Assembly: GCF_003259155.1 (NCBI RefSeq)
Contig: NZ_QGMQ01000001.1
Coordinates: 372,001 to 436,000 of the forward strand
Length of the DNA stretch: 64,000 nt
Direction: 5' to 3'
From: Marinimicrobium alkaliphilum
GTDB lineage: Bacteria > Pseudomonadota > Gammaproteobacteria > Pseudomonadales > Cellvibrionaceae
Of the stretch, positions 47,408 to 56,643 are shown piece after piece. Numbering within the stretch: the first letter of the stretch is position 1; each line of letters begins with the position of its first letter. The position numbers and the translations under genes were made by a program. The notes below the pieces were generated by a model. It saw nothing but the letters and a program-made list of their open reading frames with translations, had not been told where the DNA came from and did not search any database.

Positions 47408-47838
47408 GCTTAAGGCTATTGTTACTCTTGCGGAGAGGCCTGTCAACGAAAAATGATTGCGCTCCTCAAATAAATTAAACTATCCCTTCATGTGTGTTAT
47501 TATTGCCTTTCTGTCCTCTATTTGTTTTGGTGTGTCTGCATAGCGTCCTAATTCATGGCTTAAAGTAGGATGATATTGTGTTTTGTTGCCGGCTGAGGCG
47601 GCGATGGGGCGCGAGAATAAGCGTGCACCATAAGGTTGCATCCTGGCGGAAAGGGGGCTATACCCACTAACAGGTCATGGCGTGCACGATCACTCGGCGA
47701 GGGGCCGTTAGTCAGCTTGGGAGTGTGAGCTGATCCCGGTTTCCGTCCTTAGAATCGTGTTACGCTTGTGTTACGATTCGCGCACAACACACGTTGTTGT
47801 TGTGGAAATCTACTGAATATACAGCAAGGATTATTGTT

Positions 47839-48345
47839 ATGAAGAAAACCCTGATCGCGACTGCTATCGCTGGTGCAATGGCTTTTTCTGCACACGCGTC
47901 TGCCGACGCTTACATCGCCGGCGGTATCTATGATTTTGGCGACAGTAACGTCTACCTGGCCGGTGGCGGCTCGTTGACGCCGGAGCTTTCTTTGCACGGC
48001 AAGTTTATTGATGCCGGTGATTCGGTTCTGCGAGTCACGGGTGAATACCTGATGCGCGATATTGACAGCAGTCTGTCAGCTGTTCTCGGTATCAGCCATT
48101 ATGATTGGGGCATGTTTGACGATACCGGCGCCATCGTGGGTGCTAGCTACCACCTGCAGAACGACGACATGGTAATCCCGGTGATTTTCCGGGGGACTTA
48201 TGACACCGCGTGGGATGGCTTCTTCGGTCTTGAAGTCGGCACCCGCTACTTCTTCGAAGAGAATCTGGCGGTGGAAGGTTCCTATAAAATCAACACCAAC
48301 GGTATGGACAACGAAATCGGTGTCGGTCTGCGCTTCACTTTCTAA
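47839..48345 (+). CDS. Small outer-membrane beta-barrel protein
   Basis: 168-aa exported protein with a signal peptide (about 1-22, MKKTLIATAIAGAMAFSAHASA) and a mature part made of alternating amphipathic strands ending in Phe (GVGLRFTF), as in eight-stranded outer-membrane barrels. No specific family is recognised. The start ATG 47839 follows CAAGGA; the longer frame from 47794 would bury the signal peptide. Just upstream are GTGTTACG direct repeats (47757-47764, 47768-47775) inside an inverted repeat GAATCGT/ACGATTC, a possible regulator site. Confidence 0.82.
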   Translation: MKKTLIATAIAGAMAFSAHASADAYIAGGIYDFGDSNVYLAGGGSLTPELSLHGKFIDAGDSVLRVTGEYLMRDIDSSLSAVLGISHYDWGMFDDTGAIVGASYHLQNDDMVIPVIFRGTYDTAWDGFFGLEVGTRYFFEENLAVEGSYKINTNGMDNEIGVGLRFTF

Positions 48346-48382
48346 GGCGCTGATCGCACGGCCGGATAAGACCGGCGACTGC

Positions 48383-48412
48383 AAAACCCCGGGGTTCCGC
48401 CTCGGGGTTTTT
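48383..48412 (+). terminator. Terminator of the barrel protein gene
   Basis: Stem AAAACCCCG/CGGGGTTTT with an 11-base loop and further T. Confidence 0.88.
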
Positions 48413-48506
48413 CTTTGCCCGCTAGGTTATTGACGTCAGAGCTGGCATAATCGCCCCTTTGTTTACGACAGCCCAGCCCCTTAGGCATTGAGGAAAGAGG
48501 ACACCT

Positions 48507-49622
48507 ATGCAACCGCAGGTAAAACCCAACAACCCCAATTTTTCATCCGGTCCGTGCAGCAAGCGCCCGGGCTACGACCTGAATGCGCTTGACGTTCGCA
48601 CTCTCGGGCGCTCGCACCGCTCCGCGCTCGGCAAGGCGGCGCTCCAACGTGCCTGTGAAGACACTGCCCGGCTTCTGGGTTTGCCCAAAGGTTACCGCGT
48701 GGGTGTCGTTGCCGGTTCGGACACCGGTGCTGTGGAAATGGCCATGTGGTCGCTGTTGGGGCAGCGCCCGGTTGATATCATGCAGTGGGAGTCGTTCGGT
48801 AAGGGCTGGCTCACGGATGCCACCAAGCAGCTCAAACTCGACAACCTGACTGCGCATGAAGCCGATTACGGTGATCTGCCGGATCTGAGCAAAGTCAATT
48901 TCGACAACGACGTGGTCTTTACCTGGAACGGTACGACGTCGGGCGTGAAGGTGCCCAACGGCGATTGGATCCCCGCTGATCGCAAGGGACTGACCATTTG
49001 CGATGCTACCTCGGCCGTGTTCGCGATGGACCTGCCCTGGGAAAAGCTCGACGTGGTGACGTTCAGCTGGCAAAAAGTGCTCGGCGGTGAAGGTGCTCAC
49101 GGCATGTTGATTCTCGGCCCGCGGGCGGTTGAACGTTTGGAGTCCTACACGCCGCCCTGGCCGTTGCCGAAGCTCTTCCGCATGACCAAGGGCGGTAAGC
49201 TGATCGAGGGAATCTTCGAAGGTGCGACCATTAATACCCCTTCCATGCTCTGTGTCGCGGATTACCTGGACGCGCTCGACTGGATCGAGTCCATTGGTGG
49301 ACTCAAAGGGGCCGTTGCGCGCTCCAATGCCAATCTGGCGGTGCTCGAGCAGTTTGTCGCGGAGAACGACTGGATCAGTTTCCTCGCACAGACCCCGGAA
49401 ACCCGCTCCAATACCAGCGTCTGCTTTACCCTGGACGCGACGCCGGAGCAGGTTAAACAACTGGTCAAATTGCTCGATACCGAAGGCGTGGCCTATGATA
49501 TCGGTGCCTACCGCGATGCGCCCCCGGGCCTACGGATCTGGTGCGGTGCGACGGTCGAAACTGACGATGTCAAAGCGCTGCTGCCCTGGCTCACCTGGGC
49601 CTACCAGCAAGTGACCGCATAA
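48507..49622 (+). CDS. serC: Phosphoserine aminotransferase
   Basis: 371-aa PLP enzyme of serine synthesis, converting 3-phosphohydroxypyruvate to O-phosphoserine (class V aminotransferase). Starts [22 protein letters not shown], with PLP-binding Lys190 in [15 protein letters not shown]. It is of the subtype found in alphaproteobacteria and Methanosarcina (TIGR01365-like), not the E. coli SerC type. It forms a pair with the downstream phosphoglycerate dehydrogenase, 65 bp away. Confidence 0.92.
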   Translation: MQPQVKPNNPNFSSGPCSKRPGYDLNALDVRTLGRSHRSALGKAALQRACEDTARLLGLPKGYRVGVVAGSDTGAVEMAMWSLLGQRPVDIMQWESFGKGWLTDATKQLKLDNLTAHEADYGDLPDLSKVNFDNDVVFTWNGTTSGVKVPNGDWIPADRKGLTICDATSAVFAMDLPWEKLDVVTFSWQKVLGGEGAHGMLILGPRAVERLESYTPPWPLPKLFRMTKGGKLIEGIFEGATINTPSMLCVADYLDALDWIESIGGLKGAVARSNANLAVLEQFVAENDWISFLAQTPETRSNTSVCFTLDATPEQVKQLVKLLDTEGVAYDIGAYRDAPPGLRIWCGATVETDDVKALLPWLTWAYQQVTA

Positions 49623-49687
49623 CCACCTGAATTTATTTGTCTATGGCAGCCCCCGGGCTGCCATTGTCCGTTTTAGGGAGCTGACCC

Positions 49688-50863
49688 ATGTACAAAATAA
49701 AAACCTACAACACGATTTCGACCAAAGGCCTGGACCTGTTCGGCCGCGACAGCTACGAAGTGGCCAGCGAGATTGGTCACCCGGACGCTTATATCCTGCG
49801 TAGCCACAAGCTCCACGGCGAACCTTTGCCTGAGAGCGTCAAGGCGGTTGCGCGCGCCGGTGCAGGCGTCAATAACGTGCCGGTGGAGGAGTACACCAAA
49901 AAAGGTGTGGTGGTATTCAATTCACCCGGTGCCAACGCCAATGCGGTCAAAGAGCTGGTGTTGGCGGGCATGCTTATGTCCTCGCGCGGCATTTTGCCGG
50001 GTATGGCTTACGCGAATAGCCTGACCGACATGACCGATGCTGACGCCATGTCCAAACTGTTGGAGAAAGAGAAATCGCGCTTCGCCGGCAGTGAGCTCAA
50101 AGGCAAGACTCTGGGTGTAGTGGGGCTGGGCGCAATTGGTTCGATGATCGCAGATGCCGCCTTGGCGCTGGGTATGAATGTGGTCGGCTATGATCCGGCA
50201 CTGTCGGTGGAGGCCGCCTGGCGCCTGCCCAATCGGGTCGGCCGGATGGAGAACCTGCAGGCGCTGCTTGCCCGAGCGGACTATATTACCCTGCACGTAC
50301 CGGCCATTGAGGCCACTCAACACCTGATCAACAGCGAAACCCTGAAGTCTGTGCGCCCGGGTGCGGTGTTGCTGAACTTCGCCCGCGAGGCCATCGTCGA
50401 CGCTGAAGCCGTGGTCGAGAGCCTGGACGCGGGTGTTTTGGGGCGTTACGTATGCGACTTCCCCGAACCCTGCCTGCTCAACCGTGATGACGTTTACGCC
50501 ATGCCGCACATTGGTGCGAGCACCGCCGAGGCAGAGGAGAACTGCGCAATCATGGCGGCCAATCAGCTGATGGCCTATCTGGAGCAGGGCAATATCACCA
50601 ATTCAGTGAACTTCCCGGCGGTCACCATGGAGCGGGCTGATAACATCGGCGCTCGCGTGACGATCAGTAATGACAACGTCTCCGGCGTTCTTGGGCACGT
50701 ACTCTCGGTGTTGGCTGATCACGATGTCAACGTCATCGATATGGTTAACAAAAGCCGCAAGGATATTGCCTACAATATTATCGACCTGGAACAGGTCCCG
50801 TCCGAGGCCGTGATCAAGGCGATTGCCGAGGTCGAGCATGTCATCAACGTGCGGGTGATCTGA
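49688..50863 (+). CDS. serA: D-3-phosphoglycerate dehydrogenase
   Basis: 391-aa NAD-dependent enzyme committing 3-phosphoglycerate to serine synthesis. The NAD-binding GVVGLGAIGS lies at about 143-152, the catalytic His is in MPHIGASTAEAEENC, and a C-terminal ACT domain (about 320-391, GVLGHVLSVLADHDVNVIDM) could sense serine. An AGGGAGCTGACCC site precedes ATG 49688. The pairing with serC supports the assignment. Confidence 0.93.
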   Translation: MYKIKTYNTISTKGLDLFGRDSYEVASEIGHPDAYILRSHKLHGEPLPESVKAVARAGAGVNNVPVEEYTKKGVVVFNSPGANANAVKELVLAGMLMSSRGILPGMAYANSLTDMTDADAMSKLLEKEKSRFAGSELKGKTLGVVGLGAIGSMIADAALALGMNVVGYDPALSVEAAWRLPNRVGRMENLQALLARADYITLHVPAIEATQHLINSETLKSVRPGAVLLNFAREAIVDAEAVVESLDAGVLGRYVCDFPEPCLLNRDDVYAMPHIGASTAEAEENCAIMAANQLMAYLEQGNITNSVNFPAVTMERADNIGARVTISNDNVSGVLGHVLSVLADHDVNVIDMVNKSRKDIAYNIIDLEQVPSEAVIKAIAEVEHVINVRVI

Positions 50864-50882
50864 GGAGTAGTGTTCGGGAGGT

Positions 50883-50919
50883 GTTGACAAAGCGGCGCCT
50901 TCTGCCACTATTAAAACAG
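50883..50919 (+). promoter_or_regulatory. Possible promoter of the acyl-CoA ligase gene
   Basis: TTGACA (50883-50888) with TATTAA 19 bases further; the spacer is longer than ideal. It is followed by a GCGCCGGC/GCCGGCGC hairpin (about 50922-50941) in the leader. Confidence 0.4.
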
Positions 50920-50977
50920 ATGCGCCGGCCCCTGCCGGCGCTAACTTGTGCGCCAATAAAAACACAGGAGTCGATGC

Positions 50978-52597
50978 ATGAGCGCTGATTACAATCGGAC
51001 GGTCGTCGAGGTATTTGAGCAAGCCTGCAAACAGTATGCGGACAGTGCCGCCTTTACCTGCATGGGCCATACCTTGACCTATCGGGATATTGACCAACTG
51101 TCAGCGCGCTTTGCCAGTTATCTTCAGAACCATACGGCCCTCGAGCCCGGCGACCGCATTGCCGTGCAGTTGCCCAATGTACTGCAATACCCCGTGGCTG
51201 TGTTTGGCGCGATGCGTGCCGGGTTGGTGGTGGTCAATACCAACCCGCTGTATACCGCCCATGAGATCAAACATCAGTTGAAAGACTCTGGCGCCAAGGC
51301 ACTGGTGGTGCTCGCCAATATTGCCAAGGCGGCGTCGGAGGTTATTAAGGATACCCAGGTCGAGCAGGTGATCGTCACTGAGTTGGCGGATCTGCACCCC
51401 CCGGTCAAACGTGTGCTACTCAACTTTGCGGTCAAGTACGTCAAGAAAATGGTGCCCCCGTTTTCCTTTGATGATCCGGTCGGGCTGCGTCAGGCGTTGG
51501 CGCTGGGCGAGCAAAAGGCTTTTAGCCCGGTCGCGGTGAAGCCCGAGGACGTGATCGTCCTGCAGTACACCGGCGGCACCACCGGCGTGGCCAAAGGCGC
51601 CATGCTCACCAACCGCAATCTGGTGGCCAACAAGATGCAGCTCTGTGAGCATCTGTCTGAGGCGTTGCGGGAGAACCAGGAGGTGTTTATCACGCCCCTG
51701 CCGCTTTACCATATTTATGCGTTTACGTTGCACTGTATGGCGGGCCTGTCCCTGGGTAGCCAGAGCGTGTTGATTCCCAACCCGCGCGATATTCCAGCCT
51801 TTGTCAAAGCCCTTCAGGGTGTACCTTTTACGGTCTTTGTCGGTCTTAACACCCTGTTCAATGCCTTGTGCCGCAACGAGGATTTCCTCAAGCTGGACTT
51901 TAGCAGCCTGCGGTTGACCTCCTCGGGCGGAATGGCACTGACGGCCGCGGCGGCGGAGCGCTGGAAGAAAGTGACCGGTTCGGAAGTGTGCGAAGGCTAT
52001 GGTCTGACCGAAACCTCGCCCGTGGTCTGTGCCAACCAACCGGGGCGAATTCAGCTCGGCACCGTGGGCACGCCGGTACCGGACACCGAGTGCAAGGTCA
52101 TCGACGAAGAGGGCAATAGCCTGCCTAATGGCGAGTCTGGTGAGCTGTGCACGCGCGGCCCTCAGGTCATGAAGGGGTACTGGCAACGCCCGGATGCAAC
52201 CGCCGAGGCACTCGATAGCGAAGGCTGGTTCAAAACCGGCGATATGGCGGTTATTCAGGATGATGGCTACGTGAAGATTGTCGACCGCAAGAAAGACATG
52301 ATCAATGTCTCTGGTTTTAAAGTCTTCCCGAACGAAGTGGAAGATGTGCTGTGTTCCCATGAGGACATTACCGAGGCGGCCGTGGTCGGGATTCCCGATG
52401 ACGAGGGCAGTGAGGTCGTTAAGGCTTTTATCGTCAGTACCAACAAGGACCTGACGCTTGAACAAGTGCGCGAATTTGCCAAGACCAAACTGACGGCATA
52501 CAAGGTGCCCCATCAGGTTGAGTTCCGCGATGAGTTACCTAAAACCAATGTGGGCAAGGTGTTGCGCCGCGAACTGCGTGATGCCGAACCCCAGTAG
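50978..52597 (+). CDS. fadD: Long-chain-fatty-acid--CoA ligase
   Basis: 539-aa adenylate-forming enzyme activating fatty acids to acyl-CoA. P-loop-like YTGGTTGVAKGAMLTNRNL, the GYGLTETSPVV A5 motif, GWFKTGDMA, and the FadD signature DGYVKIVDRKKDMINVSGFKVFPNEVE, with the catalytic Lys near the end (PKTNVGKVLRR). The start ATG 50978 follows CAGGAG. A patatin phospholipase gene follows 38 bp downstream, suggesting a lipid-recycling pair. Confidence 0.9.
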   Translation: MSADYNRTVVEVFEQACKQYADSAAFTCMGHTLTYRDIDQLSARFASYLQNHTALEPGDRIAVQLPNVLQYPVAVFGAMRAGLVVVNTNPLYTAHEIKHQLKDSGAKALVVLANIAKAASEVIKDTQVEQVIVTELADLHPPVKRVLLNFAVKYVKKMVPPFSFDDPVGLRQALALGEQKAFSPVAVKPEDVIVLQYTGGTTGVAKGAMLTNRNLVANKMQLCEHLSEALRENQEVFITPLPLYHIYAFTLHCMAGLSLGSQSVLIPNPRDIPAFVKALQGVPFTVFVGLNTLFNALCRNEDFLKLDFSSLRLTSSGGMALTAAAAERWKKVTGSEVCEGYGLTETSPVVCANQPGRIQLGTVGTPVPDTECKVIDEEGNSLPNGESGELCTRGPQVMKGYWQRPDATAEALDSEGWFKTGDMAVIQDDGYVKIVDRKKDMINVSGFKVFPNEVEDVLCSHEDITEAAVVGIPDDEGSEVVKAFIVSTNKDLTLEQVREFAKTKLTAYKVPHQVEFRDELPKTNVGKVLRRELRDAEPQ

Positions 52598-52635
52598 TGC
52601 CGACCTAGTATTGGCGCCGACGTAACGAGTTGACT

Positions 52636-53805
52636 ATGAGCAGAGCGTTAATACTCTCTGGCGGTGGCGCCCGAGCCGCGTATCAGGTGGGCGTCTTGCA
52701 GGCCTTGGCAAAGATACTGCCTGCCAATGCGACCAATCCCTTTCCGATCATCTGTGGGACCTCCGCCGGCGCCATCAATGCCCTGGCCCTGGCTGCGCAT
52801 CCGGGCAGTTTCCGGGAGGCGGTCACCACGCTTGGCAATATTTGGGACAATCTCACCGTTGATCAGATCTACCTGCACGGTTGGGGCGATATCTTTAAAG
52901 GTATGGGCCTGATCGGCATGTCGTTGTTCAACGAGGGGGTAGGGCGCCGTCGACCGCTGTCCATGCTCGACAATTCGCCGCTCTGGCACCTGCTGGGGAC
53001 GGCGGTACGCTTTGAGAATATCGATAAAAATATTGCCAAAGGCAAGCTGCGCGCCGTGTGTGTGACAGCGCTGGGCTACAGTTCCGGGCAGTCGGTGAGC
53101 TTCTTTCAGGGGCATGAAAGCCTGACCGGCTGGGAGCGGCATCAACGGGTGGGCGTGCCCACGCGCCTGAAGCTCGAACACCTTCTGGCATCGTCCGCCA
53201 TCCCGACCATTTTTCCCGCTGTGCGTATCAACCGGGAGTATTTTGGTGACGGGGCATTACGCCAGTTGGCACCTATCAGCCCGGCGCTCAATCTGGGGGC
53301 TGATTCGGTCTTTGTCATTGGGGTCAGCGGCAATCGCGAACTCGAACAGCCCGGTCGTCGGCGTCCGGTGCGGCATTCACCCTCAATGGCGCAGATCGTA
53401 GGTCAGTTGTTCAACAGCGCCTTTATCGACGCCTTGGAAGTCGACCTGGAGCATCTGGAGCGGGTGAATAAGCTGGTGCGCAGCCTACCCGAAGGCCAGG
53501 GGATTACTGACGCCACCGGCAAGCAGTTACGCGTGGTTGAGGATATGGTGATTTCACCGTCACGGGCGCTCGATGCGATTGCGGGGCGCAATGTCCGGTA
53601 TTTGCCCAAGAGCCTGCGCTTCTTCCTTAAAGCCATTGGCGCCACCGCCAAGGGGGGTGGCGCGACCGCGGCCAGTTACTTGCTGTTTCACAACGGCTTT
53701 ATCCGCGAATTAATGGAATTGGGATATCAGGACACCATGTGGGAGGCGGAGCGGCTGGAGCGTTTCTTCGCACTCAGTGATGCAGGCAGGAAAGTGGCTT
53801 CCTGA
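52636..53805 (+). CDS. Patatin-like phospholipase
   Basis: 389-aa hydrolase with the patatin glycine-rich oxyanion loop SGGGARAAYQVGVL, the nucleophile Ser43 in GTSAG and the catalytic Asp205 in FGDGALR, so the Ser-Asp dyad is complete. No signal peptide; probably acts on membrane lipids from the cytosol. The C-terminal region carries DUF3336-like hydrophobic stretches. ATG 52636 is chosen over an in-frame TTG at 52630. Likely cotranscribed with the acyl-CoA ligase. Confidence 0.9.
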   Translation: MSRALILSGGGARAAYQVGVLQALAKILPANATNPFPIICGTSAGAINALALAAHPGSFREAVTTLGNIWDNLTVDQIYLHGWGDIFKGMGLIGMSLFNEGVGRRRPLSMLDNSPLWHLLGTAVRFENIDKNIAKGKLRAVCVTALGYSSGQSVSFFQGHESLTGWERHQRVGVPTRLKLEHLLASSAIPTIFPAVRINREYFGDGALRQLAPISPALNLGADSVFVIGVSGNRELEQPGRRRPVRHSPSMAQIVGQLFNSAFIDALEVDLEHLERVNKLVRSLPEGQGITDATGKQLRVVEDMVISPSRALDAIAGRNVRYLPKSLRFFLKAIGATAKGGGATAASYLLFHNGFIRELMELGYQDTMWEAERLERFFALSDAGRKVAS

Positions 53806-53835
53806 CCGCCGGGCGGCGGCCAGGAAGCCTCAGGT

Positions 53836-54342
53836 TCAGGATGCGCGCCGGCGGAACAGCGGCAGTGGCTGGTCGACACTGGCCTGGTAGTATTCGCTGA
53901 AGTCGTGCAGCGACTGGGCGGCCTCCTCCAGGTTGATACTCTGATCCGCAAAAGCAAAGGCATTCACTCCGCAGCGACGGAGATAGCACAGCTGGTCGCG
54001 AATAAAATGCCCGACCGCGCGCAACTCGCCTTGAAAGTCATAGCGCTCGCGCAGCACCCGGGCAGTGGTAAAGGCCCGCCCGTCGGCAAAGACGGGGAAG
54101 TTGACCGCCACCAGCGGCAAGTGCGCAGCATCTTCACCCAGTTGATCCGCGGTTTCGTCGCTGTCGAGCCAGACGCCGACATCGGGGCGCTGGGCAAGCG
54201 TGTCCTTCTGCGCCTGCCAGACGCTCAGGGGGACGATCACCGCGCCGGTCGGCACCTCAGCCTCCGCAGGCTCGCCCTCGGGCTTTTCCAGTAGCGTCCA
54301 GGTATCGTCAATCACGGCGCCGTCTTTAACTAGCTTTGGCAT
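53836..54342 (-). CDS. DUF934-family protein, partner of sulfite reductase
   Basis: 168-aa soluble protein with the DUF934 core (VAVNFPVFADGRAFTTARVLRERYDFQGELRAVG, then FIRDQLCYLRRCGVNAF). It always neighbours cysI in pseudomonads; the function is not established, though a role in sulfite reduction or siroheme enzyme assembly is inferred. The start ATG 54342 overlaps the cysI 3' end by 17 bp, indicating coupled translation; the longer frame from 54588 is a shadow of cysI. Confidence 0.88.
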   Translation of the reverse strand: MPKLVKDGAVIDDTWTLLEKPEGEPAEAEVPTGAVIVPLSVWQAQKDTLAQRPDVGVWLDSDETADQLGEDAAHLPLVAVNFPVFADGRAFTTARVLRERYDFQGELRAVGHFIRDQLCYLRRCGVNAFAFADQSINLEEAAQSLHDFSEYYQASVDQPLPLFRRRAS

Positions 54343-55990
54343 ATACACGCTCCTTGAAAGGGGCCACGCCGATGCGGCGGAAGGTATCGATAAACAGCTC
54401 GTCGCCGTTGCGGTTGTCCACATAGACGTCGATGATCTTCTGGACGACCTGGGGCATTTCCTCGCTTTTGAAGGCGGGGCCGAGCACCGCGCCCAGGGAG
54501 GCGTCGTTGGCGGCGTTGCCACCGAGCTGAACCTGGTAAAACTCCTCGCCTTTTTTGTCCACACCCAGAATACCGATATGGCCCACATGGTGGTGGCCGC
54601 AGGCGTTCATGCAACCGGAAATGTTCAGGTCGATATCGCCCAGATCGTAGACGTAGTCCAGGTCATCAAACTGGCGCTGGATGGCCTCGGCAATCGGGAT
54701 TGATTTGGCGTTGGCGAGGGAGCAGAAGTCGCCGCCGGGGCAGGCGATAATGTCGGTCAGCGTGCCAATGTTCGGGGTCGCAAAGCCGGCGACCTTGGCT
54801 TTTTGCCACAGGGCGTAAAGATCGGCCTTTTTGACATCCGCCATCACAATGTTTTGCTCGTGAGTGGTGCGGACTTCACCAAAACTGAAGGCGTCGGCCA
54901 GGTCGGCGATCACTTCCAGTTGCTTGTCGGTCACATCCCCGGGCGCTACGCCGGTCGGCTTGAGGGACAGGGTCACCGCCGCATAGCCCGGCTGCTTGTG
55001 GCCGCGCACGTTGCGCTGCAACCACTTGCCAAAGGCCACGCTCTCGGCGGCCTGGGCGTCCAGCGCCTGCTGTGCTTCGCCGTCGTCCAGCACCTCATAG
55101 GCGGGCTCGGTAAAGTAGCTCTTGGCGCGCGCGATCTCGTCCTCAATCAGGGTGTTGTAGCCGTCTTTGAGGTGTGCCCACTCAGCGTTGACCTTCTCGG
55201 CAAACACTTCGGGGGTCATGGCTTTTACCAGAATCTTGATGCGTGCCTTGAACTTGTTGTCCCGGCGACCAAACTGGTTGTAGATCCGCAGAATGGCTTC
55301 CAGATAGGACAGAATGTGCTCCTGGGGCAGAGCTTCACGAATCAGGCTGCCGATAACCGGCGTCCGGCCCAGGCCGCCACCAACGTACACGTTGAAGGCG
55401 GTTTTGCCTTCGCTGTCGCGCACCAGCTGGAGGCCGATATCGTGCACCTGAATGGCGGCGCGATCACGCTCAGAGCCACTGACGGCGATCTTGAACTTGC
55501 GCGGCAGGAAGGCGAATTCCGGGTGAAAGCTCGACCACTGACGGAGAATCTCGCAGTAGGGGCGGGGATCAATCACCTCGTCCTCGGCGATGCCGGCAAA
55601 CTGATCGGAGGTGATGTTGCGGATGCAGTTGCCGCTCGACTGGGTGCAATGCATCTCCACCTTGGCCAGTTCGGCCAGGATGTCCGGCACTTCTTCCAGC
55701 TCCGGCCAATTGAGCTGGATGTTCTGGCGGGTACTGACGTGGCAGTAGCCCTTGTCATAGGTGCGCGTGATATGGGCCAGGGTACGCAGCTGTGTGCTAT
55801 TGAGCATACCGTAGGGCACGTTGATGCGCAGCATGGGCGCCAGGCGCTGAATATAGAGGCCGTTTTGCAGGCGCAGCGGCAGAAAATGCTCGTCGGGGAT
55901 GTCGCCAGCGAGGTATCGGCGCGTCTGGTCCCGGAACTGGGCGACCCGCTGGCGCAAAATTGTATGATCGTGGTCGTCGTAGATATACAT
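54326..55990 (-). CDS. cysI: Sulfite reductase hemoprotein (ferredoxin/nitrite-sulfite reductase type)
   Basis: 554-aa enzyme reducing sulfite to sulfide with six electrons in assimilatory sulfur metabolism. Two nitrite/sulfite reductase ferredoxin-like half domains and two siroheme/4Fe-4S domains. The cluster ligands Cys417, Cys423, Cys460 and Cys464 (CPGGDFC and CMNAC) are intact. The start ATG 55990 gives MYIYDDHD as in Pseudomonas CysI; the frame upstream to 56032 is not conserved. A separate CysJ flavoprotein is not in the window. Confidence 0.93.
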   Translation of the reverse strand: MYIYDDHDHTILRQRVAQFRDQTRRYLAGDIPDEHFLPLRLQNGLYIQRLAPMLRINVPYGMLNSTQLRTLAHITRTYDKGYCHVSTRQNIQLNWPELEEVPDILAELAKVEMHCTQSSGNCIRNITSDQFAGIAEDEVIDPRPYCEILRQWSSFHPEFAFLPRKFKIAVSGSERDRAAIQVHDIGLQLVRDSEGKTAFNVYVGGGLGRTPVIGSLIREALPQEHILSYLEAILRIYNQFGRRDNKFKARIKILVKAMTPEVFAEKVNAEWAHLKDGYNTLIEDEIARAKSYFTEPAYEVLDDGEAQQALDAQAAESVAFGKWLQRNVRGHKQPGYAAVTLSLKPTGVAPGDVTDKQLEVIADLADAFSFGEVRTTHEQNIVMADVKKADLYALWQKAKVAGFATPNIGTLTDIIACPGGDFCSLANAKSIPIAEAIQRQFDDLDYVYDLGDIDLNISGCMNACGHHHVGHIGILGVDKKGEEFYQVQLGGNAANDASLGAVLGPAFKSEEMPQVVQKIIDVYVDNRNGDELFIDTFRRIGVAPFKERVYAKAS

Positions 55991-56273
55991 AAAGGCTCGT
56001 TTCACTCCGTCAGGAAGCCGCGCAGCATACACGAAATGCCGCCTGATCGCGAGTATCAGGCGGCTTTCGAAGGGTGTCGGGGGCTCTCAATGTGACCGCC
56101 AAGATACCAAGATCAGCCGCCGCTGAGAACGATTGTTTTGCGCTAAATCGATGCGTTTTGGTTATATTGGTGGCGTAAAAGACTTGTCATCACTCTACAG
56201 AATGTGTTTAAAATTCCGCCGGACATGACCTTTCCATCCTGCCGTACTAAAAGACCATGAGGGGATAAAAATA

Positions 56274-56399
56274 ATGACTGAAGAATTTGAAAGTCATCAA
56301 GAATCACCGGATACGATTGCCGACGCCGTTGCCGCTGTGGCACTGATCGCTGTTTTTGTTGCAACCTGCATCTTCTGGATTGCCAGCCAGGGTGCCTAA
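56274..56399 (+). CDS. Small single-span membrane protein (41 aa)
   Basis: A 42-codon frame, MTEEFESHQESPDTIADAVA at the N-terminus, then one hydrophobic helix of about 20 residues (AVALIAVFVATCIFWIA). ATG 56274 is preceded by a good GAGGGGA site (56259-56265). The acidic soluble head and C-terminal helix resemble small regulatory or accessory subunits of membrane complexes, but no family is recognised. It is divergent from cysI. A GAGGCT/AGCCTC hairpin with inner GCCG/CGGC (about 56430-56457) follows and may terminate it. Confidence 0.7.
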   Translation: MTEEFESHQESPDTIADAVAAVALIAVFVATCIFWIASQGA

Positions 56400-56581
56400 C
56401 GCACTGTATTCTGCTTGCTGCTAGCCCGCTGAGGCTGATGCCGTTCGGCTAAGCCTCTCTCGTCATTTTTTCTGACTCTGACTGTATCCCCCACCGCATT
56501 AACATCCTCCCCTGAATGAGCTTTCATAGCGCTTGGATTGGAATGCAAGGCAAGGTTGCAGGCGCAACTATTGTCTCGACA

Positions 56582-56597
56582 AGTGATCTGTGTCACA
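56582..56597. promoter_or_regulatory. CRP/Vfr-like box upstream of the MarR gene
   Basis: AGTGATCTGTGTCACA has the exact GTGA-N6-TCAC core of CRP sites and 12 of 16 consensus bases. A TTGACG -35-like hexamer begins four bases further (56601-56606). It lies 46 bp before the MarR start. Confidence 0.5.
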
Positions 56598-56643
56598 CTT
56601 TTGACGATTCATGACATTTCGTGGGCAGTATCGAGGTAAAACG

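Larger units (their letters stand above)
46961..47838. other. 878-bp gene-free regulatory region between glk and an outer-membrane protein gene
   Basis: Contains, from left to right: the glk promoter and operator, a second identical operator inside a strong plus-strand promoter, a base-paired transcript with two possible terminators (47273-47279 and 47376-47407), an AT-rich stretch (about 47440-47580) and a GC-rich segment (about 47588-47745) with a repeated GCGTGCAC motif. The frames of 79-84 codons at 47217-47478 lack ribosome-binding sites and run through hairpins. Confidence 0.8.

Noticed and set aside
47217-47478. Two overlapping frames of 79 and 84 codons
   Set aside because: No ribosome-binding site, they pass through three hairpins and a terminator, and composition is not coding-like.
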